52,668 bases of DNA, taken from positions 1 to 52,668 of the forward strand of contig JABABD010000034.1 of NCBI GenBank assembly GCA_014238425.1, read 5' to 3'. The translations under genes and the position numbers were made by a program. How positions within the stretch are numbered: position 1 is the first letter of the stretch; every line of letters begins with the position of its first letter. Below are positions 9,482-18,331 of the stretch, piece after piece. This stretch comes from Flavobacteriaceae bacterium. GTDB taxonomy: Bacteria > Bacteroidota > Bacteroidia > Flavobacteriales > Flavobacteriaceae. The notes beneath the pieces are model-generated. The model was not told where the DNA came from and made no database searches. It worked only from the letters and a program-made list of their open reading frames with translations.

Positions 9482-11155
9482 TTAACTATTCATAGATATC
9501 AAGAATTCTTCATTGTTTCTTGTTTGTTTAAAACGATCATTAATGAATTCCATTGCTTCTACTGGATTCATGTCAGCAAGATACTTGCGCATTACCCACA
9601 TTCTTTGAATGGTATTTGCATCCAATAATAAATCATCTCTACGTGTACTTGAAGATGTAAGATCAATTGCAGGGAATATTCTACGATTAGATATTTTTCT
9701 ATCCAATTGTAATTCCATATTACCAGTTCCTTTGAATTCTTCAAAGATAACTTCATCCATTTTGGATCCCGTTTCTGTCAGTGCAGTTGCGATAATAGTT
9801 AAAGACCCGCCATTTTCGATATTTCTTGCGGCTCCGAAGAAACGTTTCGGTTTATGCAAAGCATTCGCATCAACACCACCACTTAATATTTTTCCTGACG
9901 CAGGTTGTACAGTATTGTAAGCTCTCGCTAAACGGGTAATAGAGTCTAATAAGATAACTACATCATGACCACACTCTACTAAACGTTTTGCCTTTTCAAG
10001 AACAATATCTGCGATTTTCACATGCTCATGTGCTTCTTTATCAAAAGTTGAAGCAATCACCTCACCACGAACATTACGTTGCATGTCTGTAACTTCTTCA
10101 GGACGCTCATCAATTAATAATATCATTTGATATACTTCAGGATGATTAGCTGCAATAGCATTTGCAACATCCTTTAGTAACATGGTTTTACCTGTTTTTG
10201 GCTGAGATACAATCATACCACGTTGTCCTTTCCCAATAGGAGAAAACAAATCCATAATTCTTGAAGAAATAGTAGCTTGCTTTTCGGCAAGATTGAATTT
10301 TTCATCTGGAAATAATGGTGTTAAATGTTCAAAAGCGACACGATCTCTTACCACTTCAGGTTTTTGACCATTGATCCTGCTTACTTTGATAAGAGGGAAA
10401 TACTTTTCACCTTCTTTAGGTGGCCTTACATGACCAAGAACAGTATCTCCTTTCTTTAAACCGAATAAACGAATTTGAGATTGCGATACATAGATATCGT
10501 CAGGAGATGATAAGTAATTGTAATCTGATGATCTCAAGAATCCGTAACCGTCTTGCATAACATCTAGAACACCTTCGCTTTCAATAATAGCATCGAACTC
10601 AAAATCCGGCTCTTTGTATCTATTACGGCTGTCTTTGTTGCCATTAGGGCCTTGTTTTTGGTTTCTATTGTCTCTGCGTTGATTGTCGTTACGCTGACGA
10701 TTTTGATTATTATCTCTTTGATTTTTGTTAGAGTGTTCCTTTTTTTGGTGATCTCTATTATCTTTTTTTGGAGCATCTTTTTGCTGTTCCTGTTTAGGAG
10801 CATCTTTCTGCTGCTCTTGTTTAGGAGCATCTTTTTGCTGCTCTTGTTTAGGAGCATCTTTTTGCTGTTCCTGTTTAGGAGTTTCTTTTTGTTGCTCTTG
10901 CTTAGGCGTTTCTTTTTTCTGTGGAGGCCTTGTGTTTTGTCGTTGAGGTTTCTCTACGCGTTTGCGCTCCTGCCTTTGAGGCTTTTCGACATTGTCAGGT
11001 TGGCTGACGGCTTTAGGATTAGCCGCTTGGTAATCTAAGATTTTATAGACGAGGTCTAATTTCTTTTGAGTTCGGTATTTGGGGATATTAAGTTGTTTTG
11101 CTATATCCTGTAATTCAGGAAGCTTTTTTTCCTTTAACTGTGCAATTTCAAACAT
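9482..11155 (-). CDS. rho: transcription termination factor Rho with long low-complexity insert
   Basis: Hexameric RNA-dependent ATPase/translocase ending transcription. Residues 1-45 are the Rho N domain ([18 protein letters not shown]). A disordered Gln/Lys/Arg/Asn-rich segment of about 140 residues follows, typical of Bacteroidota Rho, with five perfect-type 9-residue repeats [18 protein letters not shown]. Then comes the RNA-binding cold-shock-like domain ([20 protein letters not shown]), and the ATPase core with Walker A ([11 protein letters not shown]), Walker B ([16 protein letters not shown]), the Q-loop region and the R-loop ([12 protein letters not shown]). 557 residues compares with about 420 for E. 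coli Rho; the difference is the insert. Monocistronic, divergent from the DUF4293 gene. Confidence 0.97.
   Translation of the reverse strand: MFEIAQLKEKKLPELQDIAKQLNIPKYRTQKKLDLVYKILDYQAANPKAVSQPDNVEKPQRQERKRVEKPQRQNTRPPQKKETPKQEQQKETPKQEQQKDAPKQEQQKDAPKQEQQKDAPKQEQQKDAPKKDNRDHQKKEHSNKNQRDNNQNRQRNDNQRRDNRNQKQGPNGNKDSRNRYKEPDFEFDAIIESEGVLDVMQDGYGFLRSSDYNYLSSPDDIYVSQSQIRLFGLKKGDTVLGHVRPPKEGEKYFPLIKVSRINGQKPEVVRDRVAFEHLTPLFPDEKFNLAEKQATISSRIMDLFSPIGKGQRGMIVSQPKTGKTMLLKDVANAIAANHPEVYQMILLIDERPEEVTDMQRNVRGEVIASTFDKEAHEHVKIADIVLEKAKRLVECGHDVVILLDSITRLARAYNTVQPASGKILSGGVDANALHKPKRFFGAARNIENGGSLTIIATALTETGSKMDEVIFEEFKGTGNMELQLDRKISNRRIFPAIDLTSSSTRRDDLLLDANTIQRMWVMRKYLADMNPVEAMEFINDRFKQTRNNEEFLISMNS
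10781..10915 (-). repeat. 27-bp in-frame tandem repeat in rho (5 units)
   Basis: Five contiguous 27-bp units encode KETPKQEQQ twice and KDAPKQEQQ three times, with a partial sixth (KDAPKKD). They lie in the disordered linker, so copy-number change would keep the reading frame. Confidence 0.9.
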
Positions 11156-11319
11156 TGAATGTTTTTTATGTTATAAATCTGAAAAATTGATTATTCCGAA
11201 GAAAAATTGATTTGAAATCTTTGAAGATCTACAATTCAAACGAGTATTTGGGTGAATTGTTATTGCAATTATACGACATTATTTTAAATTCTAACCTATG
11301 TTTTTTTAAAAGAAACAAC

Positions 11320-11327
11320 TATTTTTG
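11320..11327 (+). promoter_or_regulatory. -7 box for DUF4293 gene
   Basis: TATTTTTG matches TAnnTTTG, with ATG (a near match to TTG) 19 bases upstream at 11298-11300. The start codon lies 17 bases beyond, giving a very short leader. Confidence 0.65.
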
Positions 11328-11344
11328 TAGCCGAATTCAATAGC

Positions 11345-11755
11345 ATGATACAACGCATACAGACTATTTACCTAATATTAGCAGCTGCAATATCGGCAGG
11401 TCTTATATTTGTGTTTCATTTATGGACCACAAACGAGAATGTTAAATTCTTTGCTCAAGACGAATTATCGTATTTTGGGATGTTCCTTGGCTCGGCTGTA
11501 TTGTCACTGATTTCAATTTTTATGTTCAAGAATAGAAAGTCTCAATTTGTATTGGGGCGTCTTAATATCTTATTAAACTTTATTTTACTAGGATTTTTCG
11601 TCTATCAATCTCTAAATGTATCTGGAGAAGCAAATGTTTCTGAGAAAGGTATTGGGATTCTTCTTCCTATTTTATCTATCGTGTTATTGGTTTTAGCCAA
11701 TAAGGCCATAAAAAAGGATGAAGATCTCGTAAAATCTGTAGATAGATTACGATAA
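11345..11755 (+). CDS. DUF4293 family membrane protein
   Basis: 136 residues with four predicted transmembrane segments (about residues 7-25, 42-60, 70-88 and 102-117) and the N-terminal MIQRIQTIYL typical of DUF4293 proteins. Function is unknown. The gene is commonly found divergent to rho in Flavobacteriaceae (recollection), as here. A strong terminator follows. Confidence 0.85.
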   Translation: MIQRIQTIYLILAAAISAGLIFVFHLWTTNENVKFFAQDELSYFGMFLGSAVLSLISIFMFKNRKSQFVLGRLNILLNFILLGFFVYQSLNVSGEANVSEKGIGILLPILSIVLLVLANKAIKKDEDLVKSVDRLR

Positions 11756-11783
11756 ACCTAACATCTTAGTAGTATTAGTGCGT

Positions 11784-11815
11784 GAACCCAAGGAGAAGTC
11801 CTTGGGTTCTTTTTT
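11784..11815 (+). terminator. terminator of DUF4293 gene
   Basis: Stem GAACCCAAGG (11784-11793) and CCTTGGGTTC (11800-11809), followed by six T. Confidence 0.9.
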
Positions 11816-11816
11816 A

Positions 11817-11891
11817 CTTGTCATTCCTGCGAAAGCAGGAATCCATATGTGAGCTAAAAAGTGGATTCCGCATCAAGTGCGGAATGACAAA
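11817..11891. repeat. intergenic palindromic repeat pair
   Basis: Two hairpin units in opposite orientation: CATTCCTGCGAAAGCAGGAA (11822-11841) and ATTCCGCATCAAGTGCGGAAT (11865-11885), flanked by TTGTC/GACAA. This is the widespread short repeat that yields spurious peptides of the SFLRKQESI / FRIKCGMTK kind, exactly what the open frame 11782-12021 encodes. Related copies are at 11953-11977 and 14784-14858. Confidence 0.85.
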
Positions 11892-11952
11892 GAACCTCGC
11901 TTTTATACCTGTTCTTTTTGACCGCAACGCTCATACTTCGGGACAGGCTATC

Positions 11953-11977
11953 TGTCATTCCTGCGAAGGCAGGAATC
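11953..11977. repeat. intergenic palindromic repeat, single unit
   Basis: CATTCCTGCGAAGGCAGGAAT hairpin, one base different from the unit at 11822-11841. It lacks the inverted partner. Confidence 0.8.
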
Positions 11978-12178
11978 TAATACAAAAGGATGCCACTGCA
12001 ATCCTTTGCGGAAGTACTTGACTATGCTCATGAATTATTTTGTTGAAAACTAAGTGGTTAAGAGCAGTTTATCGATTGACTTTTATAATCTAAAAAACTA
12101 ACTTCGCTTAACGCTGAATATAAATCATTGTCCAAAAAACGATTCATATTCGATAAGTTGGTGGTAATTTTAAATACA

Positions 12179-13861
12179 ATGACCTTAAAAGTTAATCTTT
12201 TGAAAATTTGTTCTATTCTATTGATTACATTTTATCAATATGGGAACGCTCAAGATAATCAGTTTGCAAAAGTTGACAGCCTCTTTAATCACTTAAACTC
12301 ACAGACTCCGGGTGCGGTAGTAACCATTGTAAAAAATGACCGAGTAATTTATACTAAGGGTTATGGGATGGCAAATCTATCCTACAATATACCCATGACT
12401 GAAAATGCTTTAATTGATATTGGCTCATGTGCTAAAACATTTACAGCATTTGGTATCTCATTATTAGTTGAAGATGGGATAATTTCACTTGATGATGATA
12501 TAAGAACGTACATTCCTGAGTTTCCAGATTATAGTCACAAGATTACTATTCGACATTTAGGCACTCATACCAGTGGGATTAGAGAATGGATACAATTAAT
12601 TCATTTATCTGGATATGAATACATTGGAGATCCTAAGACAAAACAACATCTTTTAAATCTAATTTTGAACCAGGAAGGATTAAACTTTGTTCCTGGAGAA
12701 AAATTTAACTATTCGAATTCAAATTATTTATTGCTAGCGGAAATTATCGAAAGGGTATCAGGTAAATCATTTGCACAGTTCACAGATGAATATATCTTCC
12801 AGCCGTTAGATATGAGAGACACATACTTTTACGATGATTTTTTCAAGATAAGAAAAAACGCTGCCAGTAGATATTACTTTGAGAATAATGAAATTAAGGA
12901 AGTTCCACAACATCATGCAGCTCCTGGTGATGGATCACTTTATACTACGGCCCAAGATTTTGGAAAATGGTTAGTCAATTTTGCTGACAATAAAATTGGA
13001 AATTCCAATGTTTTTTCAACTATGGAAAAGCAGATGAAGTTGAATGACAGTACTATTATTAGTGCTACATTTGGTCAATATTTTGATCCTTATAAAGGCA
13101 AAATACAATTTCAACATTCTGGTGACGCAGGTGGAATAAATTCTCATTATGCTCGTTTTCCAAATGAAAAATTATCAGTATTCGTATCTTGTAATGACTA
13201 TAACTGCACTGCTCAGTTCTTAGCGCTTAAGATAGTAGATATTTTCCTTGATCAAGAATCAGAGCCATTTTCTATTAAAAATCCTGGCAATAGAACAACC
13301 TATAGTAAAGATCCTTCTAGTTTATTAACATTGGATGGATACTACTGGAGTGAGGATGTAAATCTTTCTCGCAGAATAGAATTTAGATCAGATAGCCTGT
13401 TTTATTTACGTGCGAACGGCATTGAAAGTTTACTGATTCCAATTACTGAAAGTAAATTCACTTTTGACGAAGGAACTATAGATACTAAAATTTGGTTTGA
13501 AGTTAATTCATCAGGAAAAAGAACTTTCTTATATCAATACCAGAACGATCAGCCAAATACCTTTGTGGAATATGAGCCAATTACATATGATCCGTCTGAA
13601 TTAAAACAGTTTGCAGGTTTATATTTTAGTCCAGAATTAAGAAGTATTTATGAAATTAAAGTTGATTCTGGAGTATTAATTGCATCTCATTTTAGAAAAG
13701 GTAATACTAAATTATCACCTGTTATGGTTGATCTATTTTCGGGTTCCTCCTTTTCATTCGGTCAAGTAAAATTTTTGAGAAACAAGGAGAATTTAGTTGA
13801 TTCATTTATTGTGTCCAGCAAAAATGCTAAAGGTATAAGGTTTGAAAAAATTCAGGAATAA
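12179..13861 (+). CDS. secreted serine hydrolase, beta-lactamase class C/PBP fold
   Basis: 560 residues from the ATG at 12179, which begins a good signal peptide (LLKICSILLITFYQYGNA-Q). An upstream in-frame TTG at 12128 would add 17 residues before the signal sequence and is less likely. All three active-site motifs are present: S83-C-A-K86 (catalytic Ser and Lys), Y178-S-N180 and H313-S-G315. Residues about 30-350 form the beta-lactamase domain. The last 190 residues are a beta-rich C-terminal domain of the kind attached to class C-like esterases and peptidases. The substrate cannot be assigned; such enzymes include D-aminopeptidases, esterases and PBP4-like proteins. It stands alone in a repeat-rich patch, so it may be an accessory gene. 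Confidence 0.88.
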   Translation: MTLKVNLLKICSILLITFYQYGNAQDNQFAKVDSLFNHLNSQTPGAVVTIVKNDRVIYTKGYGMANLSYNIPMTENALIDIGSCAKTFTAFGISLLVEDGIISLDDDIRTYIPEFPDYSHKITIRHLGTHTSGIREWIQLIHLSGYEYIGDPKTKQHLLNLILNQEGLNFVPGEKFNYSNSNYLLLAEIIERVSGKSFAQFTDEYIFQPLDMRDTYFYDDFFKIRKNAASRYYFENNEIKEVPQHHAAPGDGSLYTTAQDFGKWLVNFADNKIGNSNVFSTMEKQMKLNDSTIISATFGQYFDPYKGKIQFQHSGDAGGINSHYARFPNEKLSVFVSCNDYNCTAQFLALKIVDIFLDQESEPFSIKNPGNRTTYSKDPSSLLTLDGYYWSEDVNLSRRIEFRSDSLFYLRANGIESLLIPITESKFTFDEGTIDTKIWFEVNSSGKRTFLYQYQNDQPNTFVEYEPITYDPSELKQFAGLYFSPELRSIYEIKVDSGVLIASHFRKGNTKLSPVMVDLFSGSSFSFGQVKFLRNKENLVDSFIVSSKNAKGIRFEKIQE

Positions 13862-13866
13862 AAACT

Positions 13867-14066
13867 ACCACCAACAACGTGTATAGTTTATGCGGTTGGT
13901 GGTTAAGCTTGAGAGTTTTTCTTACAATTTAACCATCTTAGTTTCTTGGAAAGAAAGCAGGACACAGCCTTGCTCCTTTTTCCATCGGAATTTTCGCCGT
14001 AAACGGCTCATCTGAGCGCAAGGCGCTGCAGCTGAAATTCCGCACGAAACCATACACGAACACGTT
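13867..14066. repeat. nested inverted-repeat intergenic element
   Basis: Three nested or adjacent palindromes occupy the space after the serine hydrolase. ACCACCAAC (13867-13875) pairs with GTTGGTGGT (13895-13903). AACGTGT (13876-13882) pairs with ACACGTT (14060-14066). CGGAATTT (13986-13993) pairs with AAATTCCG (14035-14042). The central part is visibly GC-richer than the flanks. No coding frame was seen. The first palindrome may also terminate the upstream gene, though it lacks a T-tract. Confidence 0.5.
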
Positions 14067-14085
14067 AAGCGTAACTCCAAATACA

Positions 14086-14580
14086 TTACCGCTTATTAAA
14101 CTCAATAACCTCTAAATCCTTGATGTCCTTGCCGTCAATATTAAAGCGCAACATGGTTCGCACTTTATGAAAGCCATGGGTGCCAACCGCTCCAGGATTC
14201 ATGTGTAGTAAATCCAGTTTTTTGTCACTCATCACCTTTAAAATATGTGAGTGCCCACAGATAAAGAGTTTTGGTGGATTGGCTGTAATTTCTTCCTTGA
14301 TTTTCGGGTTGTATCTATATGGGTAGCCGCCAATATGGGTAATCCAGACATCTACACCTTCGCACATAAACCGATTGTTCAATGGGAACTCTAGCCGTAC
14401 TTTATCATCATCAATGTTTCCGTAAACGCCGCGTATGGGTTTTAGTTTGGCAATGGCATCGGTTACTTTTAAGTTGCCTATATCGCCAGCATGCCAGACT
14501 TCATCAGCTTGCTTGACATATTTTAAGATATCATCATCTATATAGCTATGGGTGTCGGAAAGTAAAAGGATTTTTTTCAT
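14086..14580 (-). CDS. YfcE/MJ0936-type metallophosphoesterase
   Basis: 164 residues from the ATG at 14580 (MKKILLLSDTHSYIDDD). The open frame runs on to 14694, but that extension lies inside a palindromic repeat element and is not typical of the family. Metal-binding motifs are all present: D-x-H (SDTH), GD (HAGDIGN), GN (YGNIDDD, where most members have GNCD), H (THIGGYP) and GHSH, followed by NPGAVG. Relatives hydrolyse phosphodiesters with Mn2+ or Ni2+; the natural substrate is unknown. It is monocistronic. Confidence 0.9.
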   Translation of the reverse strand: MKKILLLSDTHSYIDDDILKYVKQADEVWHAGDIGNLKVTDAIAKLKPIRGVYGNIDDDKVRLEFPLNNRFMCEGVDVWITHIGGYPYRYNPKIKEEITANPPKLFICGHSHILKVMSDKKLDLLHMNPGAVGTHGFHKVRTMLRFNIDGKDIKDLEVIEFNKR

Positions 14581-14613
14581 TTTATGCTGAACTTGTTTCA
14601 GTATCTGTATTAG

Positions 14614-14733
14614 CGTCAGTTCGAGTGTCCTGAACGTGTTCAGGATGTATCGAGAACCGTACCAAGAACTAATAAATTCGTATTCTCGATACAATTTTTT
14701 TCATTGCATTTCAAAAAATCACTCGAATTGACG
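14614..14733. repeat. 120-bp inverted-repeat element (MITE/REP-like)
   Basis: Outer arms CGTCAGTTCGAGTG (14614-14627) and CACTCGAATTGACG (14720-14733) pair with one mismatch. Inner arms TGTATCGAGAA (14646-14656) and TTCTCGATACA (14683-14693) pair perfectly. A third hairpin, TCCTGAAC/GTTCAGGA, sits at 14628-14645. It lies directly upstream of the phosphoesterase gene. A second member of the family is at 14764-14914. Confidence 0.85.
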
Positions 14734-14763
14734 AATTTTTTAATGTTTTTTAGTTTCAAATTA

Positions 14764-14914
14764 CGTCAGTTCGAGCAATTTTCTTGTCATTCCGCACTTG
14801 ATGCGGAATCCACTTTTGTTTTCGTACATGGATTCTCGCCTACGCGGGAATGACAAAGGTTCGCTTCTCGATACCAATACCACTTAAAAAAAGTGCCATT
14901 CACTCGAAGTGACG
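14764..14914. repeat. second CGTCAGTTCGAG element, carrying a nested repeat pair
   Basis: Begins CGTCAGTTCGAG (14764-14775 region) and ends CACTCGAAGTGACG (14901-14914), the same termini as the 14614-14733 element, with TTCTCGATAC at 14865-14874. Its middle is occupied by the other repeat family: ATTCCGCACTTGATGCGGAAT (14789-14809) and ATTCTCGCCTACGCGGGAAT (14832-14851), flanked by TTGTC/GACAA. This looks like insertion of one repeat type into another. Confidence 0.75.
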
Positions 14915-14942
14915 AATTTAGGTAATGGTTGCTAGAATGTAG

Positions 14943-14950
14943 TATCTTTG
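14943..14950 (+). promoter_or_regulatory. -7 box for truA operon
   Basis: TATCTTTG matches TAnnTTTG and is followed by CGTCTGC, resembling the tRNA promoters of this window. The GTG start of truA is 28 bases downstream. No well-spaced TTG is seen. Confidence 0.6.
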
Positions 14951-14978
14951 CGTCTGCTAACAAAAATAGCAATTACAG

Positions 14979-15725
14979 GTGAGATATTTTATCGAATTTT
15001 CATACAATGGAGCCGCATATCACGGCTGGCAAAAACAGCCTGATGTGGTTACGATTCAACACGTTTTGGAAGATGCGATATCGACCGTGCTTCAAAAAAA
15101 AATTGAGGTGGTTGGTGCTGGCAGAACCGATACAGGCGTACACGCCAAACAGATGTATGCACATTTCGATTTGGAAGACGCAATTACGGATTCGCAAATC
15201 GTGTATAAGTTCAATCAGTTGTTGCCAAAAGATATTGCTGTCAAAGAGCTTCATCAAGTTAAGGACGATTCGCATGCCAGATTCGATGCATTAAGTCGAA
15301 CCTACGAATATATTATTTCGGAAAAAAAGAATCCATTTACTATTGAAAGTGCTCATTTCCTGAAGCATAAATTAGATATCGACAAGATGAACGAAGCCTC
15401 ACAGTTGCTATTTAATTATAAAAACTTTAAGGCTTTTAGTAAGGTGCATACAGATGTAAAAACGTATAATTGTAAGATGATGGTTGCAGAATGGGAGAGA
15501 CGTCAAGACACTCTGGTCTTTACTATAACTGCTGATCGATTTTTACGCAATATGGTAAGAGCTATTGTCGGTACGATGATAGACATTGGAAGCGGAAAAT
15601 TACAAGTAATTAATATAAGAGACATTATTGAATCTCAAGACCGATCCAACGCAGGAACATCTGTACCAGCAAAGGGGTTATATTTAACAAACATAGCGTA
15701 TCCAGAAGATACATTTATTAATTAA
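14979..15725 (+). CDS. truA: tRNA pseudouridine(38-40) synthase
   Basis: 248 residues. Converts U38-U40 of the tRNA anticodon arm to pseudouridine. The N-terminus MRYFIEFSYNGAAYHGWQKQ is standard, so the GTG at 14979 is accepted as the start. The catalytic Asp is D51 in AGRTDTGVHAKQ; the second RNA-binding half includes DRFLRNMVRAIVGTMIDIG. It overlaps the following ABC exporter gene by one base (TAATG), indicating a two-gene operon. Confidence 0.96.
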   Translation: MRYFIEFSYNGAAYHGWQKQPDVVTIQHVLEDAISTVLQKKIEVVGAGRTDTGVHAKQMYAHFDLEDAITDSQIVYKFNQLLPKDIAVKELHQVKDDSHARFDALSRTYEYIISEKKNPFTIESAHFLKHKLDIDKMNEASQLLFNYKNFKAFSKVHTDVKTYNCKMMVAEWERRQDTLVFTITADRFLRNMVRAIVGTMIDIGSGKLQVINIRDIIESQDRSNAGTSVPAKGLYLTNIAYPEDTFIN

Positions 15726-17500
15726 TGACAGAGACTAAACCAGAAAAAGAAAAGCTATTCAACGTATCGCTTTTTAAACGTCTTCTAGTGTTTTTAAAAC
15801 CCTATAAGAGAGTATTTTTTGGTGTGCTTTTGTCCGTAGTTCTGGTTGCTGGCGCAACGGCTTTAAGACCTTATATTCTTAAAATAGCAATTGATGAGCA
15901 TATTGTTACTAAGGAATTTGATGGATTCCTGTTTTACATCATGTTGATGGGGGCATTGCTTCTGGTCGCGACCATATGTCAATTGGTTTTTATTTATTTC
16001 TCAGGTTGGCTAGGGCAATCAATGGTAAAGGATGTAAGAGTTAAACTCTTTGAGCATATGCTGAATTTTAAAATGAAATATTTTGATAACTCTTCCGTTG
16101 GCGTGCTGATTACACGTTCTGTGACTGACATGGAGCGTATTGCAGATATTTTTGGTCAAGGCCTGTTTACCATTTTTCGCGATCTATTGACCATGTTGGT
16201 ATTGGCAGCGATGATGCTATTTATGAACTGGAAGTTGGCACTTATTGTTCTTATAATGATGCCAGTGATGTTTTATGCTACAAAGCTGTTCCAAAAGTAT
16301 ATGAAGAAGGCTTTTGAAGAGGTGCGTACTGAAATTTCTAACCTTAATTCGTTTGTGCAAGAAAGGGTTACTGGTATGAAAATTTTGCAACTGTTTACTA
16401 GAGAAGATACAGAATATAAAAATTTTAAAGATATTAATGGGCGTCATAAAAAAGGCTGGCTCAAAACCGTTTGGTATAACTCTATTTTCTTTGCAGTCGT
16501 AGAAGTTTTGTCATCAGTAACACTTGGATTGGTTGTATGGTATGGAGGCTTAGATGCAGTGCTTAATGAAACGTCTTCCTTAGGAGAGCTTACATCATTT
16601 GTAATGATGATTCCCATGTTATTCAGGCCATTACGTCAGATAGCAGATCAATTTAATACACTTCAAATGGGCATGGTAGCAGCTAAGCGTGTGTTTAGTA
16701 TTTTGGATACAGATTCCAGGATCGATAATGATGGAGAGACTGAACTATCGCGATTAAAAGGAGACATAGCTTTTAAGAATGTACATTTCTCATATGTTGA
16801 GGATGAAGACGTGCTTAAAGGCATTTCATTTGATGTAAAAGCAGGTGAAACTGTTGCTATTGTTGGCGCTACTGGCGCCGGAAAATCAACCATCATAAAT
16901 TTATTGAATCGATTTTATGAGATCAATAAAGGAACTATCTGTGTAGATGGTATTAATATTGAGGAAGCAACATTGAGTTCCTTAAGACAAGAAATAGCAG
17001 TCGTATTGCAAGATGTATTCTTATTTGCAGATACCATTTTATCTAATATTACATTAAATCACCCTGAAATTTCTGAAGAGCAAGTAGTCAATGCGGCAAA
17101 ACAAATTGGCATTCATGACTTTATTATGAGTCTTCCTAACGGCTATCACTACAATGTAAAGGAACGTGGTGTGATGTTATCTTCAGGACAACGCCAATTG
17201 ATTTCGTTTTTAAGAGCTTATGTAACTAACCCAAGTATTCTAGTGTTAGATGAGGCGACCTCTTCAGTCGATTCTTATTCAGAACAATTAATACAAGATG
17301 CCACTGATAAAATTACTGAAGGACGAACATCTATAGTAATTGCGCATAGGTTGGCAACAATCCAAAAAGCAGACAAGATCATTGTTATGGATGCAGGTGA
17401 GATTGTTGAGCAAGGCACACACGAAGAGTTACTTAAACAAGAAGACGGCTACTACAAAAATCTTTATGAAGTTCAGTTTTTAAAGAAAGAGGTGGCTTAG
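15725..17500 (+). CDS. ABC exporter, fused permease and ATPase (MsbA-like)
   Basis: 591 residues. Residues about 15-310 hold six transmembrane helices of the type I exporter fold, and about 345-580 the nucleotide-binding domain. Walker A is G381-ATGAGKST, the Q-loop follows (VLQDVFLF), the signature is LSSGQ rather than the usual LSGGQ, Walker B is ILVLDEATSSVD and the H-loop is IVIAHRLATI. Such half-transporters work as homodimers exporting lipids or drugs; the cargo is not evident. It is coupled to truA and its last 4 bases overlap the convergent DUF3667 gene. Confidence 0.92.
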   Translation: MTETKPEKEKLFNVSLFKRLLVFLKPYKRVFFGVLLSVVLVAGATALRPYILKIAIDEHIVTKEFDGFLFYIMLMGALLLVATICQLVFIYFSGWLGQSMVKDVRVKLFEHMLNFKMKYFDNSSVGVLITRSVTDMERIADIFGQGLFTIFRDLLTMLVLAAMMLFMNWKLALIVLIMMPVMFYATKLFQKYMKKAFEEVRTEISNLNSFVQERVTGMKILQLFTREDTEYKNFKDINGRHKKGWLKTVWYNSIFFAVVEVLSSVTLGLVVWYGGLDAVLNETSSLGELTSFVMMIPMLFRPLRQIADQFNTLQMGMVAAKRVFSILDTDSRIDNDGETELSRLKGDIAFKNVHFSYVEDEDVLKGISFDVKAGETVAIVGATGAGKSTIINLLNRFYEINKGTICVDGINIEEATLSSLRQEIAVVLQDVFLFADTILSNITLNHPEISEEQVVNAAKQIGIHDFIMSLPNGYHYNVKERGVMLSSGQRQLISFLRAYVTNPSILVLDEATSSVDSYSEQLIQDATDKITEGRTSIVIAHRLATIQKADKIIVMDAGEIVEQGTHEELLKQEDGYYKNLYEVQFLKKEVA

Positions 17501-18321
17501 CTTCCTGAAGTAGCTTTTTTAGCTTCAATAGCTTGTTTTTTAGCTTCCTGGATAGCTTCCATATCTCCATTGAGATACATGATAACCCCTGCTACTATTG
17601 AAAAAAGAACAAAAATCACTCCTAGTATAATCAAAAAGATAAGTGTCCTCAATATAATTTCTGCAGGACTTAAGTTGTAAAGTCTTTTAAGACAATAAGC
17701 AGAATAAAGTATCATGAGTAGTATCATGAAAAAGCTAAATGCTATGAAGTTTGCACCAAGTACGACAGCAATAATTGCTATAATTGCACCTGCAATAGAT
17801 ATTTGAGCTTGTATATACATGAAAATCACAAGCAATTCAGTATAATTAAATTTCTTAATTCCTATAAATGTTATCCAGGCCATTAGTGCGTATAATGGTA
17901 CATAAAGCATCATTAAAACAGATTGATATTCTTGAGCGAAAGACATGTTTTCTTTCTGCATCTCTTCCATTCCTTCTTGTCCAGGCAATGATGACATGAA
18001 AGAAAAATCAATAGCCTCAGGGTAAAATTTATTTATAAAGAACATTTGTAAACCAGCAACTGTAATAGCAATAGCAAAATAGCTAATAACGTTCACATAC
18101 TTTTTTCGAGTACCATCAATATAGCCACCGATAACGTCTTCAGGACGCTTAAAAAGCATTATAAACGTTTGTAATAATTTATTGTCATAATTAAAGAACT
18201 GCTCACTAAAACTCGCAAACAAGTTTTTAAGAGTGAGCCTGTTGCGTATTACTTTGCCGCCGCATTTATTGCAGAAACTAATTTGTGAAGTTAATTCGGT
18301 TTGGCAGTTTTTACAATTCAT
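17497..18321 (-). CDS. DUF3667 membrane protein with zinc-ribbon N-terminus (copy 2)
   Basis: 274 residues. The N-terminus has two CxxC pairs (CKNCQTEL, FCNKCGGKVI), a probable zinc ribbon. The DUF3667 core follows (RLTLKNLFASF, FNYDNKLLQTF, DGTRKKYVNVISYFAIAI), then five or so transmembrane helices and a charged C-tail. It is a tandem paralogue of the next gene upstream, 10 bp apart, sharing the same motifs and helix pattern. Function is unknown. It ends a probable folP-cdaA-DUF3667-DUF3667 run on the minus strand. Confidence 0.88.
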   Translation of the reverse strand: MNCKNCQTELTSQISFCNKCGGKVIRNRLTLKNLFASFSEQFFNYDNKLLQTFIMLFKRPEDVIGGYIDGTRKKYVNVISYFAIAITVAGLQMFFINKFYPEAIDFSFMSSLPGQEGMEEMQKENMSFAQEYQSVLMMLYVPLYALMAWITFIGIKKFNYTELLVIFMYIQAQISIAGAIIAIIAVVLGANFIAFSFFMILLMILYSAYCLKRLYNLSPAEIILRTLIFLIILGVIFVLFSIVAGVIMYLNGDMEAIQEAKKQAIEAKKATSGS

Positions 18322-18331
18322 GATTCTTCTA

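Noticed and set aside
10652..11038. 128-codon plus-strand ORF opposite rho
   Set aside because: Leu/Phe-rich antisense of the Gln/Lys repeat linker; a shadow of rho.
11782..12021. 79-codon plus-strand ORF after the DUF4293 gene
   Set aside because: It reads through a terminator and two palindromic repeats, giving the familiar spurious peptides SFLRKQESI and FRIKCGMTK.
13926..14070. attC-like pair ATTTAAC ... GTTAAGC
   Set aside because: Only the degenerate 7-base cores match; the two ends are not properly complementary and no integron integrase or cassette array is present.
14581..14694. 38-codon N-terminal extension of the phosphoesterase
   Set aside because: It lies within the CGTCAGTTCGAG repeat element, and the family N-terminus MKKILLLSDTH begins at 14580.
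14787..14972. 61-codon minus-strand ORF before truA
   Set aside because: Its frame is the translation of intergenic repeats (CHSRVGENP) and overlaps the truA promoter.
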